This document shows positions 46,590 through 59,284 of a stretch of 64,000 nucleotides of DNA, piece by piece. The translations under genes and the position numbers were made by a program. How positions within the stretch are numbered: the first letter of the stretch is position 1; every line of letters begins with the position of its first letter. The notes under the pieces are model-generated. The model did no database searches. It had not been told where the DNA came from and saw nothing but the letters and a program-made list of their open reading frames with translations. Source of the stretch: Pycnopodia helianthoides (taxonomy: Eukaryota; Echinodermata; Asteroidea; Forcipulatida; Asteriidae); NCBI GenBank assembly GCA_032158295.1, contig CM063247.1, positions 9,366,675-9,430,674 on the forward strand. Direction: 5' to 3'.

Positions 46590-49500
46590 TCATATCCAGG
46601 TGCTGTACCCAAACATTTCTTTGTCCCTGACCTTCCTGGGATGGAGGTAGTAGAGGTCAAGGATCATGGGATCAATCCATCGTTTGGTGTCGTAGATGCT
46701 CTCTCCGGCCTTCCAGTCGGGCACATCCTTCATGATGATTGCCTCCTGCTCATAGTTGGTCTTGAGAAGTTTCAACACTCTGGAGGATTCAAGGAAAGAC
46801 AAAAGACAATAGTTGCATCAAAATCAGGGCTAGGATAACACACTGCAGTGGCAATTTAAAATTACAGCTAAACATTGCAACTGATTTGTCAAGTACAAAT
46901 AACAACAAGTGCAAAGTTTTTAATAACAATACTTTAAGTGTCATGGCCGAGTGGTCTGATGCACTAGACTCAAGTTCTAGTGGCTAAGTCATCGGGGTGT
47001 GGGTTCGAATCCGGTCAATCCTTGAGCAAGACAGTTAACTACAACTGCTTATCTTCACCCAGGGGTTTAATGGGTACCTGTAAGGGCAAAGATGGTTCTA
47101 GTGATTACTTTAGCTTGGTATGCTACATAGTGCACAGCACAGGCTGCATTCACCCCAGGGAGCTGAGATGGTTTAAGGAATGAAACAAATGGCCAATAGA
47201 GTGGGGCAATAAATTTCATGCACCATGATGAGTGTCAAAATTGGTGGAAACTGGCAGTTTATAAGTGTCCATTTTATTATTATTACACAAAGTGCACGGT
47301 ATTCGGTAAACATCGGCAACATTATTTGTTTTGTAAATACTGATCATGCATCAATATTTAAACAGAGCAGCAATCTCATTTAATTCTTAGCAATCGTGCA
47401 TCTCTGTCTCAAGGCTTTGGGCTAATTTTTTTGTAGATGTAATGCATGTGAAAAGAAATATATGTATTTAAAACAAATCTGAAGCCCCTTTACCTTCTGT
47501 CATCCTCTGCTTTCATGAGAGGAGTAATTCCGATGAAACACTCTTGCTGCTCCCGAGCCTGCCTCCTTCAAATTGAACAGAGAATGAAAATAAAGAGATT
47601 TATGTATTATGAATAACTTAAAGGGACATTACAGAGTTGGATTTGCTAACAAAACAGTTGCTGGCAGTGTAAGCACTTTATGTAATCCATCATATACATA
47701 AACTGACAAACCTGTAGAAGTTTGAGATCGATCGGCCATCTGGGTCACGAGAAAATAGTGAAAACCCGATTACACATTTGCATGAAATCATATAGATTCA
47801 ACAAATGAATAAAACGCTCACTGAGCGATAAACTCCAATCGGAAAATTAGTTTATTCATTTCTCATCAAATATGGCATTTCAGACAGAAATATTTCAAGG
47901 GATGTTTTTTACTATCATCATCATTAGACAGTGTAAGTTTTATGTAAATCTGTGATCAAAAAGTATATTTAACAATTTTTTTGCTTACCAATTCTGTAAT
48001 GTTCCTTTAACCAGTAAGAGAGATGTATTCGATAAGAGACAAATAAAGGGGACCCCTTTGCATCCGTCTCAATAGCACTTTTTCTAATAGTTGTACTATC
48101 ATTATTTTTTTAAGTTACCTGAAACCATCCCAAAAGTGTTTCAACATGTGAATGGGCATGCAGGCTTACAATGAAGATGATTAGGGTTGATGGCTGTTCT
48201 TATGTTTGAATTAACATCCAATTTCAACCAAATAATGGACGGAATTATTTAGGAACCTTTTTCCCGCCTATTTCGATGGAAATTTGAGGGTGATTTAAAA
48301 AATAAAAATTGAATAATAAAATAAATCAACTAAAACTGACATCCCCTTTGTTGCTTTTTTTTGTCAAAAGTAAATGTGGCAATGGCTGCACACACCATAG
48401 TTGCGATAAACGTAAACCTCTATCCTCCCAACAGTCGGAGACCGGAGAGTTACGAGTCATGCAATGTAAAAAATCCCTGAAATTACAATTTCGACCATTT
48501 TTGTCAGACTAGTCACCAGATTTGCCCAATTTTTACCACTTTCAGAAATCATGACCCACATTCTAAGAACATGGATTTGATCTTCAATGTGTAATGAATC
48601 CATTCATAACACTCAAAACATCATTGAGAAAAATTATTTTGAAGAAAAAAAACGAACAAAAACTTTCTAGAAACTGAGCGAAATGTCCATGAAACGCACT
48701 TCCCCTAAATCAATCAATCAGTGTAAACCAAACCGCTGTGTGGGCGTGGTGCTCGTCTGTGTGTGACTGTGTGTGTGCGACTGTGTGCGAGCGACTGTGT
48801 ACGACTGTGCGTGTGTGCACTTAATGTATTTAGCGAATTTGCCCCATCTGCAGATTGCGCTGATTGTTTGTAATTGTAGGAACAGCATCCCATACAAAAT
48901 GCGTGCTCAGTCTGTAATTTTTTCATCATAAATAACCTGTGATTGCGCAACTCAACAAAATGCGCTCAACGATGAGTCCGCATATGTTTGGGCTTACGCT
49001 GATTGGTCGAAATGTTGCTAGGTCATGAATTGCGAGGTTTCAAAACTCAACCCGAGTCTGTCTACGCTTCATGAGAATTTTGCTCTGGCTCTTGTAAGTT
49101 TTTGTCCTTTTTTTGTAAAAAAATTGTTAAAATGATTTTCCGGCACCAACTACTGTGGGCAGAACCCTGACACATTAGAGACCAAATCCATGTTCTTAGA
49201 ATGTGTATCATGATTTCTAAAAGTGATTAAAATTGGGCAAATCTGGTGACTAGTCTGACAAAAGTGGTCGAAATTGCAATTTCGGGGAGAGGAGAGAAGG
49301 CCAGCATACCAAGAACAACAAATAAGGGGTAGACTGTCAATCTTGATATGTTTGACTGAGGCACACTATCATCAGGGGTTGCCCTTAACTTTTTTTTCAA
49401 CTAGCCAGCAGGACCAGTTGGCTTGATTTTTAACTGGTCCGCCAGGTTTTTGACTGGTCCGTCAGTTTTTTATAACATTTTTCATAACGATTGAAACAAT

Positions 49501-52500
49501 ATCCTGATTTTCGATCATCACTATTTCAATTCAATGAATTGCAACGTCAAGTTAACCCTTTAGTCCCTGAACCGCCCGAGTTTGCTGAACATTTTTTTAG
49601 TTTTCAAGACTCTCTAAGTGAATTACTAGAATCATGGTTTAAAATATTCTAAAAGATACACAAGACTTATTATTTAGGTACAACTTTCGTCCTTTTCGTT
49701 AGAATTGTCACTGATTAACATAATTATTTCAATTTCGGAGGAGACATGTCCCAAGGGAAATTAACAATAACGGCTATCGTTAAATTTCATGGAGGTTATT
49801 TTTCATAAAGTTAAAATGAACACAATAGTTTTGAAGGCTGTTAACTGGCGTCAACTGCTCATACTGATTAATTGCTAACCATTAGTTTTCGACAGTATCA
49901 TCATGAAGAAAGAAAAAATATGTTGTTAAAAATGAGCGTGGTTTTGGTTATTAGAGCTACTGAATTTATCATAATTAGCGTACCTTTTTTTACAATTCAA
50001 CTTATAACTGCGAAGGGCAAAAAAAAAAATGGTCAAACGATTGCCATTGTGTCGACGTGTACCTATGACTATTTAGTTTTATTTTGATGTTACTCCTCCC
50101 CCCCCCCCCCCTCCAAACACAAGCTGGTGAGCGTTTCCTCCTACCCATGTTGCGGTGTATTACTTTGGGTGGCTGGGCGGTCCAGTGGCTAAAAGGTTAA
50201 CTGCATTGATAGCCAAACTTTATTATGTTTAGATACTTACTTAAAGGAACATTACAGAATTGGTTTTTGCTAACAAAACAGTTGCTGGCAGTGTAAGCAC
50301 TTTATGTAATCCACCATATACATAAACTGACAAACCTGAAGAAGTTTGAGATCGATCGGCCATCTGGGTCACGAGAAAATAGTGAAAAACCGATAACACA
50401 TTTGCATGAAATCATATACTATAGATTCAACAAATGAATAAAACGCTCACTGAGCGATAAACTCCAATCGGAAAATAAGTTTATTCATTTCTCATCAAAT
50501 ATGGCATTTCAGACAGAAATATTTCAAGGGATGTTTTCTACTATCATCATTACTAGACTGTGTAAGTTTTCTGTAAATCTGTGATCAAAAAGTATACTTT
50601 ACACGATTTGTTCTTACCAATTATGTAATGTTCCTTTAACACAGGTCAGATTGGTCAGAAGCAAAAAATGATCTTTGGATAGTTTCAGTCCATGGTTCCA
50701 GTAACCAAAGACAGCACTCAAAGTGCACTCAAAGTGCACTCAAAGTGCACTCAAACTGTACTCAAACTCAAAGTATAACAAGTACATTTTTAATGAAAAA
50801 ATGCTTGTGGCTAATTAAAACAAACAAATAACTTGTAAACTGACTCGATAAAAAACATAAACTTGTTATTGATAATCGTCATTAATCAACGGTACCGAAG
50901 AGGGAGGGTTACGTACGATCGCTTTAGTAATTTTATCATTCATAAATATAGCCTATTAGTTTTCTTCCTCTATGGTTTTACTAAAGTATTCGTAGCGATC
51001 CGATTGCCTTCACTTGATTAAAAATGAGACCAAAGTTCTTACAATGTTCCAAATTTCGTCCACAAAAAGAACAATTTAATACAAACTATTTGCAACATAT
51101 CCAGATCTCAGTTATTTCTTACTTTGCTAGCAGGAGGCATCAGTTTAGATAGTTGTAAAAATCCAAATCACTGACATTCAGTCGAAATAAACAAACCATC
51201 ATCCACATGTGAGTCAAAGAAACATGTACCTGTAGTCTGGCTGCAAACCAGTTCACCATGCCTACACAGTAAGTCTGCATAGCCACACCACACAGTACAT
51301 GGGCCATCTATCCAAGGAGGTGAAAACTAGACACGGTGGACTGTCACTTGTGAAAGGAATGTTGCTATTGGCTGTTGAATTCCTACAGCTAGTGAGAAAC
51401 GAATTTTTCCATTGGCTGATCGTGCTGTTCATGCAGCAAACTGTGTACATGTACATACGCTGTGTGTGCATGTTTACATTGTGTGAAGAAAACTTGGATG
51501 TTCCGTGCGGCGAAACTTTATTAAATTTACTTGCACAAAAGCTGCAGTTTTTATTTTAAAAGTCTTTTCATATAAAACTGCAGCTTTTGTTTATAAAAAG
51601 GTAGCCTCCTCTGTTAAAAAAATAATAATAGTCAGAGTTCTGTTGTACTGTTGCTGATATTTTTGACTGGCCAGCCGGACCACTTGGCAAGGTGTTTCAG
51701 CTGGTCCGCCGCCGTTTCAACTGGCATTTGGCCAGCGGACCACCGCTAAGGTCGAACCCTGATCATTCTTACCTTCTTCTTTGGTTGCCTCTACTAAAGA
51801 CTGATGTTCCAATCACCATACAGGCTCCACATGCTGCAAACATCAGATAACCTACAGAAACAAAAACAGAGAGTTTTATGGACCTTGAAGTCTCGCGCAT
51901 AATTTGAATCTTTAATTCAAATTATATTAACAAATATAAAAATTATAAAATACTTCTCCTAACAAATCTAGCATGCAAATCTAAACTGCGAACACGAAGG
52001 TGTACTTGTAAATTGCAGTGCAGTGTTTTGGAAAGTGCATGCACGTATTTGAAAAATGCTAGTTTTTAAAGATTGCGCTTAACATCGTCCAAAAATCGCA
52101 GTAACTTTTTGAAATTTTGTAGTCTTACGTGTTGTCAGAGTGTCAGAATTGGAGCAGAAATTTTAAATATTGCGACCCTGCTAAATTAATAGTATTACTC
52201 ACTTCTATTACTAATTAGTCATGCTAGTGTAATTTATATGACATGATGGCACCTCAAAAGTGAATTTTCTAAATACCGCGGTATCATAGACCCGCGGTCA
52301 CATTTAAACAACAAAGTCATGAGACTTGATTCGACTACATTGAGTTTACGTACACATATGATCGTCTATAAATGGTTAATCTATCTCACTTTTCAAGAGT
52401 ATTTATCGTGTACAAAAACCCATCATACGTCCTCAGAACATTACAAAAGGCTTCTACATATTGTAAGCTGTAAGAACACTAACCTGAAACGCCTCTCTTG

Positions 52501-52574
52501 GGAAGAGCTCGCTTGTAATCAATGGGAGCATAGCCGCCTTTCGGCGGCATATCTTGCTTGAATGTTGACGCCAT
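46590..52574 (-). CDS. NDUFA13: NADH dehydrogenase 1 alpha subcomplex subunit 13 (GRIM-19)
   Basis: Accessory subunit of mitochondrial respiratory complex I in the inner membrane; the vertebrate protein is also known as GRIM-19. Minus-strand exons 52574-52484, 51851-51773, 47565-47494, 46779-46590 join in frame to 432 nt, 143 residues (human 144). The N-terminus [17 protein letters not shown] and the C-terminal [16 protein letters not shown] are nearly identical to the human protein, followed by a tail ending MFGYSTWI. Exon 2 encodes the single hydrophobic membrane segment ([18 protein letters not shown], about residues 32-49) and ends in the basic SRGNQRRR. Exon 3 ([23 protein letters not shown]) replaces the vertebrate helix with conserved length. 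The start ATG at 52574 lies just after the CAGCGCCCTCTCTTG block and gives the family's MAS/MAA-type beginning. Introns 1-3 are short, 4.2 kb and 0.7 kb; the 4.2 kb intron carries several TTAA-bounded elements. Confidence 0.95.
46937..47190 (+). repeat. tRNA-Leu(CAA)-like SINE in NDUFA13 intron 3
   Basis: Head TCATGGCCGAGTGGTCTGAT with ACTCAAGTTC (Leu-type anticodon CAA) and B-box GGTTCGAATCC. Body GGGTACCTGTAAGGGCAAAG, as in echinoderm SINE2-type elements (from memory). The head lacks the closing acceptor strand, so it is not a functional tRNA. Confidence 0.7.
47618..48010 (-). mobile_element. Family B element in NDUFA13 intron 2
   Basis: TTAAAGGGACATTACAGAGT to TCTGTAATGTTCCTTTAA, 393 bp, body as in the other copies. 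It begins about 50 bp upstream of exon 3 in transcript terms. Confidence 0.85.
48478..49286. mobile_element. Foldback element with ~105 bp arms in NDUFA13 intron 2
   Basis: Left arm 48478-48582 (TGAAATTACAATTTCGACCA to ACATGGATTTGATCTT) is the near-exact inverse of 49179-49286. The 600 bp interior carries a degenerate GT-rich tract (48755-48818) and no convincing ORF. Non-autonomous DNA element of unknown family. Confidence 0.75.
49552..50200. mobile_element. TTAA-bounded element, 649 bp (piggyBac-style)
   Basis: Left TTAACCCTTTAGTCCCTGAA then CCGCCC. Right GGGCGGTCCAGTGGCTAAAA then GGTTAA. Inverted termini of about 26 bp begin CCC/CCT after TTAA, the piggyBac superfamily signature. The interior has no transposase. 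Lies in NDUFA13 intron 2. Confidence 0.75.
50241..50639 (-). mobile_element. Family B element in NDUFA13 intron 2
   Basis: TTAAAGGAACATTACAGAAT to TATGTAATGTTCCTTTAA, about 399 bp with a small CTATA duplication near 50418. It lies only 40 bp right of the 649 bp TTAA element. Confidence 0.85.
50715..50770 (+). repeat. 11 bp tandem repeat ACTCAAAGTGC
   Basis: Four near-perfect units ACTCAAAGTGC followed by two diverged ACTCAAACTGT units, in NDUFA13 intron 2. Confidence 0.85.
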
Positions 52575-54685
52575 GTTGGAATTAAGTAAAGTGAGTAACA
52601 AGAGAGGGCGCTGTGTATCCAGCTTAAGCACAAAAGTAGCTAAGCGTGACAAAATTATGCTTACCAGAACAAGATTACCAACCATACTAACATATGTCAC
52701 ATGTACAATTTGTGACTGGTATCCTGCTTATTTTTGCTTAGTAGTGTCTCAATGGTATTACAAAGTTTGACTTATCATTGCGACTTTTGTCACTTGATTA
52801 ATGCTATTTATTTTTACTGGGAATCAAAAGTATAAACCTAGCTGCCTTCAACAACACCAAATGCTCGCATATCCAACGTATTGGGGGGGCGGGGTAGGGT
52901 ATGGAGGGGGGGGGGCGTCAGTTGGGAAGAAGTTGGGACATATTGGGAAGGATTGACCCTTCCTTTGATGCAAACAAAATACTTGGAAACAAAACAACTG
53001 GTATTTGGTGCAACAGATCAACATGAACTTAACTAGACCTCAACATAATTTATGTCAACAAGAAATGGGCAAGATTTTGATAAATTAATCTCTTGTTGTA
53101 ATATTTTGTTCTACTTACTTCCAAATTCAACAAGCAACTTTGATTGAATTAAAGTTACCTTTCGTCAGCTTAATTAACAAGTACATCAAAACAACAAGAA
53201 ATTCAGTAATAGGCTCATAATTTTTGCTTTAGCTTTTGGCACATGAACATACTTTTGTCAGTGTCATTTTAATTAAACAAAACCGTCAGTATTAGGTGCC
53301 AATAGCTAAGTAAAATTTCACAAAGCTGTTTAACATTAATTATGCTTAGCCAAAAAAAAAAAAAACCATTTCATAGCATAATGTCGGATACCACCGAAAC
53401 CTTTTACACAGTATTGTATATTTTTTGTAAGTGGTTCCCTGCTCATTTGCTTAGCAGAAAAATTGTATAAGCAAACAATTGGTACTGACCAGATTCTAAA
53501 TTTCACAAAGCTGTTCAGCAAGAAAGTTGTTTCAGCACAGAAAGATTTTGCTTAGCAGAAGCTGGTTACCACGCAGGAAGAATATTCCTCATAGGAACAC
53601 ACAGATTCTAACTTTGGGGAATAAAAAGTGACATTTTTCCCATAACCGTAGACGTAGCACTTCAAAGTTAAAAGTTACTACCCAAAGCTGCTGTACTTCT
53701 TGCCAAGTAAGTTTTTATTGCCATTAATTTTCAGAGTCATTACCAAACGTGTAGCCTACTGTGCCTTTAACAAAAAAAGTCCAATAAAGAAAAGCACTGC
53801 ATGGAAAGGACAGGTGGGTGGGACGCCCGCTATCGTCTCAAAAGTCGACCGCTATATAAATCGACATGGGGAGCGAATGGAAACCCAAACTTTGTGTAGA
53901 CTGAACTACGTCATGGTGTATTAAAGGGCTAACCGTAGGGATTTTTTGTGTGAATGGCGTTGTTTTGTGTGTTTTAGAAAATCATTTTCCCGTATCCCGT
54001 ATCCCCACTCAGCATACAAATGTGCATCTTGGGACGTGCCCTTCCCGCCCGCCCCGTTCGCCCCGCCCGGGTCTACCTGTGGCTACGCTCCTGTATGGAG
54101 GACTATTCATTTGTGAAGTTTTTTTAAGGCATTACAAGTAATTGTTTCCCTATGTATTTCTCTTTCACGGTGAACTTATCATAAATTTAATAGCACGAAT
54201 CAAATTGCCCCTCGAGCCCCAGCATGGTTTGGTTGACTCAGCCTTGTACGCAAACATTGGCAATAATATTTGTCAACCGTTTTTAATAGACTGATTATAA
54301 TTGATGCAGACAGACTACAATAATACAAATCAATTCAATAAAAATAATAACACCATCGAAACTCACCCTGTTGATAGGATAGGCCGTAAAGATTCGAATC
54401 TGACAATAACGCCCTCTGTGTTCGTATAGAAATGCACTGAGTTTCAACTTTATAGTTTCTAAGTCCATGCCACTCAAAACTCTGGGCAAACTTGTAGTAA
54501 TGTGCACTACATACAGCGCAGGCAGCGCATGAGCGCGTACCATTCACTTCCGCATTACATGCATTACGGTCGGCTCATACAGTGCAGCCCGATCACCGAT
54601 CACACACACGCACACACCGCGCAGTTTGACAGCAGAGACCACACTACACACAACAATAGCAGCAGTGTTGCTCGACTTGTCAAAA
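52575..54685. other. Divergent intergenic region NDUFA13 / MDR gene
   Basis: The genes are divergent. Contents: family C pieces (52622 and 53313-53520), a G-rich tract near 52885, a CpG-richer block near 54000-54070, and the GC-richer MDR 5' region from 54480. No separate gene seen. Confidence 0.5.
52622..52745 (+). repeat. Family C fragment upstream of NDUFA13
   Basis: CAGCTTAAGCACAAAAGTAG to TTTTTGCTTAGTAG. It starts about 50 bp upstream of the NDUFA13 start codon, so it sits in or next to the promoter/5'UTR. The 3' inverted end is missing. Confidence 0.6.
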
Positions 54686-54869
54686 ATGGCAAATGGCATG
54701 TGCAAAAGAACCGTGTTCTTAGGAGCTCAGAAATGTCCGCAGTATATCGTTGACAGTTCCGTCATCCCAGAGATCGCACCGGGCCAGGTCCTCGCCAGGA
54801 TTCGTCTGGCAACAATATGTGGTTCCGATATCCACACTTTGCAAGGGAAGAGGAAAGAGGCGACCCGAG
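54686..54869 (+). CDS. Zinc-type MDR alcohol dehydrogenase-like, first coding exon (partial)
   Basis: The exon encodes MANGMCKRTVFLGAQKCPQY, then a GroES-like segment with APGQVLARIRLATICGSDIH and TLQGKRKEATR, ending at donor GAG|GTATTG. The CGSDIH motif is the MDR-family zinc/active-site Cys with the Ser/Asp/His that follow it, at about residue 45. The continuation expected in this family (a GHE motif next) is not found anywhere in the next 9 kb, so the following intron is very long or the gene is broken. An in-frame ATG at 54626 would add 20 residues, but the ATG at 54686 gives the more usual N-terminus. The SDIHTLQGKR wording resembles bacterial/invertebrate zinc dehydrogenases rather than classical ADH or sorbitol dehydrogenase (from memory). 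Substrate unknown. Confidence 0.7.
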
Positions 54870-54983
54870 GTATTGCATCTGTTATTTTGGTTTGTTTATG
54901 TTTTCCACTGTCAAAGTTTACAGCACGGCAAGTGCACACACAACATTGAGAAATGACACACGGTCGTGCATGGCCATTATTCT

Positions 54984-55060
54984 AAAATCAATCCACAACG
55001 GCAGTAGATTACTGCAATAAAGTGCACTACTGCCGTTGTGGTGACTTGTGGATTGGTTTT
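54984..55060. repeat. Hairpin around CCACAACGGCAGTAG
   Basis: AATCCACAACGGCAGTAG is inverted as CTACTGCCGTTGTGG followed by TGGATTGG, spacer about 20 bp. It lies about 115 bp after the MDR exon 1 donor. Confidence 0.65.
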
Positions 55061-55385
55061 ACTCATTATTTTGTGTGCAAGCTATGAAACCGATGGATGG
55101 ATCCAGTCATGCTAGTTGTCAGACTTGACAGTTTCGAGTCCGATGTGCATTTCAGTGGTTGCGGTGGGACGGATTGCAGGCTGAGGTTTCGTGCTGTTAC
55201 CTCCATGATTAAATTGTAGTGGTCATATTCCTGTTATGATTATATTTATTAATATTAGTGCTCATATTTATATGAGCAAGCTCTATTGTAATCATTATAC
55301 AGGTCAAACATAAATTCTTCCATTTTCATAGTATTTTTCTTCAGTTGTTGATTGCTGTGTTGATGGTCACGTCACCGAAGCGTAG

Positions 55386-55539
55386 CTAGCCGTAGTGTAG
55401 TTGCGATAATCGTAACCCTCCATCCTCCCGACTGGTCGGAGGACCCTCCGACCGTCGGGTGGATGGAGGGTTCCTCCGGTCTCCGACCGTCGGGAGGATG
55501 GAGGGTTACGATTATCGCAACTAGCCGTAGTGCCTAGCA
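55386..55539. mobile_element. Palindromic MITE (TAGTTGCGATAATCGTAACC)
   Basis: Left TTGCGATAATCGTAACCCTC then CATCCTCCCGAC; right is the exact inverse, ending TTACGATTATCGCAACTAG. The centre repeats TCGGAGGACC-like units. A diverged half (GTTGCGATAAACGTAAACCT) is at 48399-48460. Confidence 0.8.
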
Positions 55540-56089
55540 TGACTTGAAAAAAAATCTCGCTCTTGTTGTGTATGTGTAGGTACAAGATAACCATCTTGTC
55601 CACGTACGTACACGATAAATATGATGTACTTGTATGTGTACATGATAACTATCATGAACGTATACAATAACTATCATACAACACGATATCTTTCATATAC
55701 CTATAAACTTTCATGTACGTACACTAGGCCTATAACTTCAGACTTCGGACTTCGCAAAAACTTAAACCAGTTAATTTAGTTTACCATCAACTGCAACCCC
55801 TTTAACTCACCATACATGTAGAGCTTAATACCCTAAGGTAAATATTTAAAGTAAAAGTAAACAATGTGAAATGCAATAAGAAAAGTTATATATGTGAGAG
55901 AGACTTGAAATTTGAATTTGTTAAGCACAATAATAAAGTTAAAAAGCACTGTGTATACTTACAACACACTTTTGGAAACTTTGCCCAGCAGGCATGCAAC
56001 TTTTCCTGCTGCATGACTGATTTCTTTGTTTTTTTGGTTCCTCAGCTTTGCCACAAAACTATCAAAGACACAATACAAGTCTAGGTGTG

Positions 56090-56146
56090 CAGTTTGACAA
56101 AATATAGGAAAAGTGCCTGCACTTTTCCTAATTTTCGACAAACTGC
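56090..56146. repeat. Near-perfect hairpin AGTTTGACAAAATATAGGAA
   Basis: CAGTTTGACAAAATATAGG AAAAGTGC / GCACTTTTCCTAATTTTCG ACAAACTG: two arms of about 27 bases with almost no loop. Confidence 0.65.
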
Positions 56147-56844
56147 AGATTCCTCCCCCTAAAGTGCATGTCAATTGTTGCTATTAATTTTTTTCCCCAG
56201 TTACTGTGTCAACATTTGGGTTTGGGGAGTGCTGTATTTGGGTCTTAACTCAGAAGGTTATTAGCGAGAGTTTTCATGCCTGAACTATAACCAATTAATT
56301 AATATAAAGGACATGGTTTACAAAAGCAAGCGTTGTTGATTGTGGGTGGAATCAGTTGGCAGGGAGCTTCATGGACTGTTAGCTCAGGGATTCCATTAGC
56401 TGGTTATTTAAATTACCTGTCAATAGGTTGGAGTTTACTTGGTGTGGAAATTGCTTTTTTGTTTTGTTTGTTTGGGTTTTTTTTTTGGGTGGGGGGAGAT
56501 CAGATTGGCTTGAATTGTATTCTTTTTTTAGATAGGGATGATGTGTAATGGACAGTGGACCGTCACCAGTCTTTGCTAGACATACCAACTGTATTACTGC
56601 AGAAATGCTGCTGACAGCTTTCTACTTGGTTGGGTCATAAGTTGGATATTTGACATAAGTGTCAGTTGAAACTACAACAATTTTTAAAATTAAGGCTGAG
56701 ACAAGAGTATTCAATAATTGGAAAGAAATTGCAATTTGAGGACGTTTGGTGCTGGATATGTGGCTTGTTGACATCCCCCCTCCCATTGTGTCTTCATTGT
56801 GTTTTCAAATCTCAGGAAGTCTTCACCGTTTTGTTTTGTTTTTA

Positions 56845-57010
56845 TTTGTTATTATTATTATTATTATTATTTTCTTATTTCATTTATTTACTTTTTTATT
56901 TTATTTATTTAGTTATTAATTATTATTATTTTATTTTATTTATTTATTTTATTTTTATAATATTTTTTATTTTTATCTTACATCGTTTTTAATTTTATTT
57001 CTTTTTATGT
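56845..57010. repeat. TTA/TTTTAT low-complexity tract
   Basis: (TTA)n followed by TTTAT/TTATT-type runs, about 160 bp of almost pure A/T. Confidence 0.9.
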
Positions 57011-58922
57011 AATTTTTTTTAAAGGGTTACCTCTGTACAAGAGGGGAAGACTGCGTTAGAGTAGGAGGAACATGGGCGGGGGGGGGGGGGGTTTTAGGAT
57101 GAGGACTGCCTCTGCCACATGTCAGGCATGATACTATTTAGGGAAAGAGGGAGGAAGCGGGATGTCACATTGAAGCTTTCATCGTCTTTAATCCACACTA
57201 AAACTAATCTACACTCCAATTTTATGACAAAGTAACCAAACTCTCTGAGTGAAAGCATTGTTGTCAGTTTTGTTCAGACATTGAGATATTTGAGCCTTGA
57301 AATAAAGTAGGTCAACTTTATATCAACAGGGTATGGGCTTTGACGGTTTTTGAAGACCATTTTTACAAGTCAGATTAGAATAGGATCAATCATGCCTGTT
57401 TGTTCAAGATGTTTAGTGAATATAGATATTCTGATATAGATGTTTTTATTTCATTTCTTGGCCGGTTGTTTGCGGGGGGGGGGGGGGTGCGGACTAGGAT
57501 CTGTTGAACAAACAACCTGTGCCAATGTCACATTGAGCGGACCTTGATGTATGTCTACTGTACATTCTTGCCAGGAATCACTCATTTCAAGGTAAATTTA
57601 CTGACCTAAATTTTTTCAATTGAGAAAATGATCAACTGACTTGAAACATGTACGTGAATTTAAAAAAAACAAAAAAAGCGAAAGAATGGCTACTTAAAAT
57701 TCTCCTCTTGAAGAAAGCTTTGTTGGAGAATTTGATACGCTTCATATGTTTTTTCTCTGTGACACACGCATCATCTGCTTCATGCACACTTGAGGCTTAG
57801 AAGACCATTAATTAAAATGTTCTTGTACCGGATCAATGTAATATTCATGTTTAATGCTGGTTACAAAGGAGTATAATGTGTGCTTGAATGTCTGCGTTTT
57901 ACAGCCTGGGTTTTTACAGAGAAATTACATTACATTTTAATTCAAAATCCTTTTTTTTTTTTTGTTTTTTTTTGTTTACCCGACTGAATTCCAAATTTAT
58001 CCAGTGCAGTCATGCTGTTTGGAGTATACCTACCTTACTCGCTTAAATTCAAGGCCATTAACAAATTGATCATGCAGCTTGGTGGCTATTTGTGAGCGAA
58101 TTTCACTTGTTAATTAAGAAAGGGACATTGCTGTGCATCATTCTGCTTTCAAAGTCTAAATGGCAAAATAATATCATTTTTAAAATTACTACTGTACTTG
58201 TCTTGGTCTGGGTCGTGGCTGCTATCCCGGACGCACCTGATGTTAAACATTTGATATTAGCATACTTCAATACTAAAACAAAAGAAGTGTCATTCGAAAA
58301 TCAATAGCCTGTAAAGAGCTTTGTCATTCCTTTCAATTCAAATTAGATTTTTCTGTTATCCAGATCACATTAAAAAACAAGTCAGATAATTAAAATGATA
58401 ATGCACATGTGTTTACAAATCACTTTGAACAAACACTGACATGGATTGTTTATTGCAGAGAAGGACCGCAGCTGTTTTCGGCACACATGCCACATTAGTT
58501 TCTATTTTCCCTGGCAGACGAAAAAAAACTTGTGATTTTTTTTATAATTCAATTTGATACTCCCTTAAATGTTATGTCCTTGGCCTGTACGAAATTTTCC
58601 ACATGATTGGAATCAATGGGGTTTAATATTCCACGCTCACATCAAACAACGAAGAGACCGTGTGCATATTGCGCTGATAGTGATAGTAATACGGTGTTTA
58701 GAGGATGCTGAGTTATAATCGCGACCAGGAGACTTTGAGTACAATAAGGAGGAAGCCTATTGAGACTTCAATTGTTGTAGATGATGCAAAACTGGTATGG
58801 GAGAGAAGACTGTACATTTTTAAAAAGGTTATTCTGCATTTTGTGTTCTGTGGCGGGGGGGGGGGGGGAGAGAAAGACAATATTTTGTGTGGTGATTTAT
58901 TAGAATCTACGATGACCGCTAC

Positions 58923-59284
58923 TTAAAGGCCCTGTACACTATTGGTAAGATCGAAAAACACAAATGTTCACAGATTCACACATAACTTACATGACTTAAA
59001 ATAAGTAATGGTAGAAAGGGTTCCTTCAAATATTTTTGCATAAAATGCTATCGTTTCTGAGAAATGAATAAAACAATAGTTTTTATCATGCGCGATAATA
59101 TACTCGATGTTGAAAAACAGAAAACACATAAGGTCTCTTTTCACTTCTTTCTCGTGACCTTGATAACCAATTGAGCTCAAATTTTCACAGGTTTGTTATT
59201 TCATGTATATGGTTAATCAAACAAAACATGAAATTTGTTTGCGACTGTTTTGTCAGCTCTACCAATCCTGTATAATACCTTTAA
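58923..59284 (+). mobile_element. Family A element
   Basis: TTAAAGGCCCTGTACACTAT to ACCAATCCTGTATAATACCT then TTAA; 362 bp. The two ends belong to different subtypes (TACACTATTGGTAAG versus CCAATCCTGTATA), suggesting a recombinant copy. Confidence 0.75.

Noticed and set aside
46937..47020. Functional tRNA-Leu(CAA)
   Set aside because: The sequence after the T arm does not pair with the 5' acceptor strand and runs into a SINE body.
48714..48950. Short minus-strand ORF with Thr/His/Ser/Arg repeats
   Set aside because: Translation of a degenerate GT microsatellite inside a foldback element.
56666..56992. 108-codon plus-strand ORF
   Set aside because: Mostly translation of a TTA/TTTTAT low-complexity tract.
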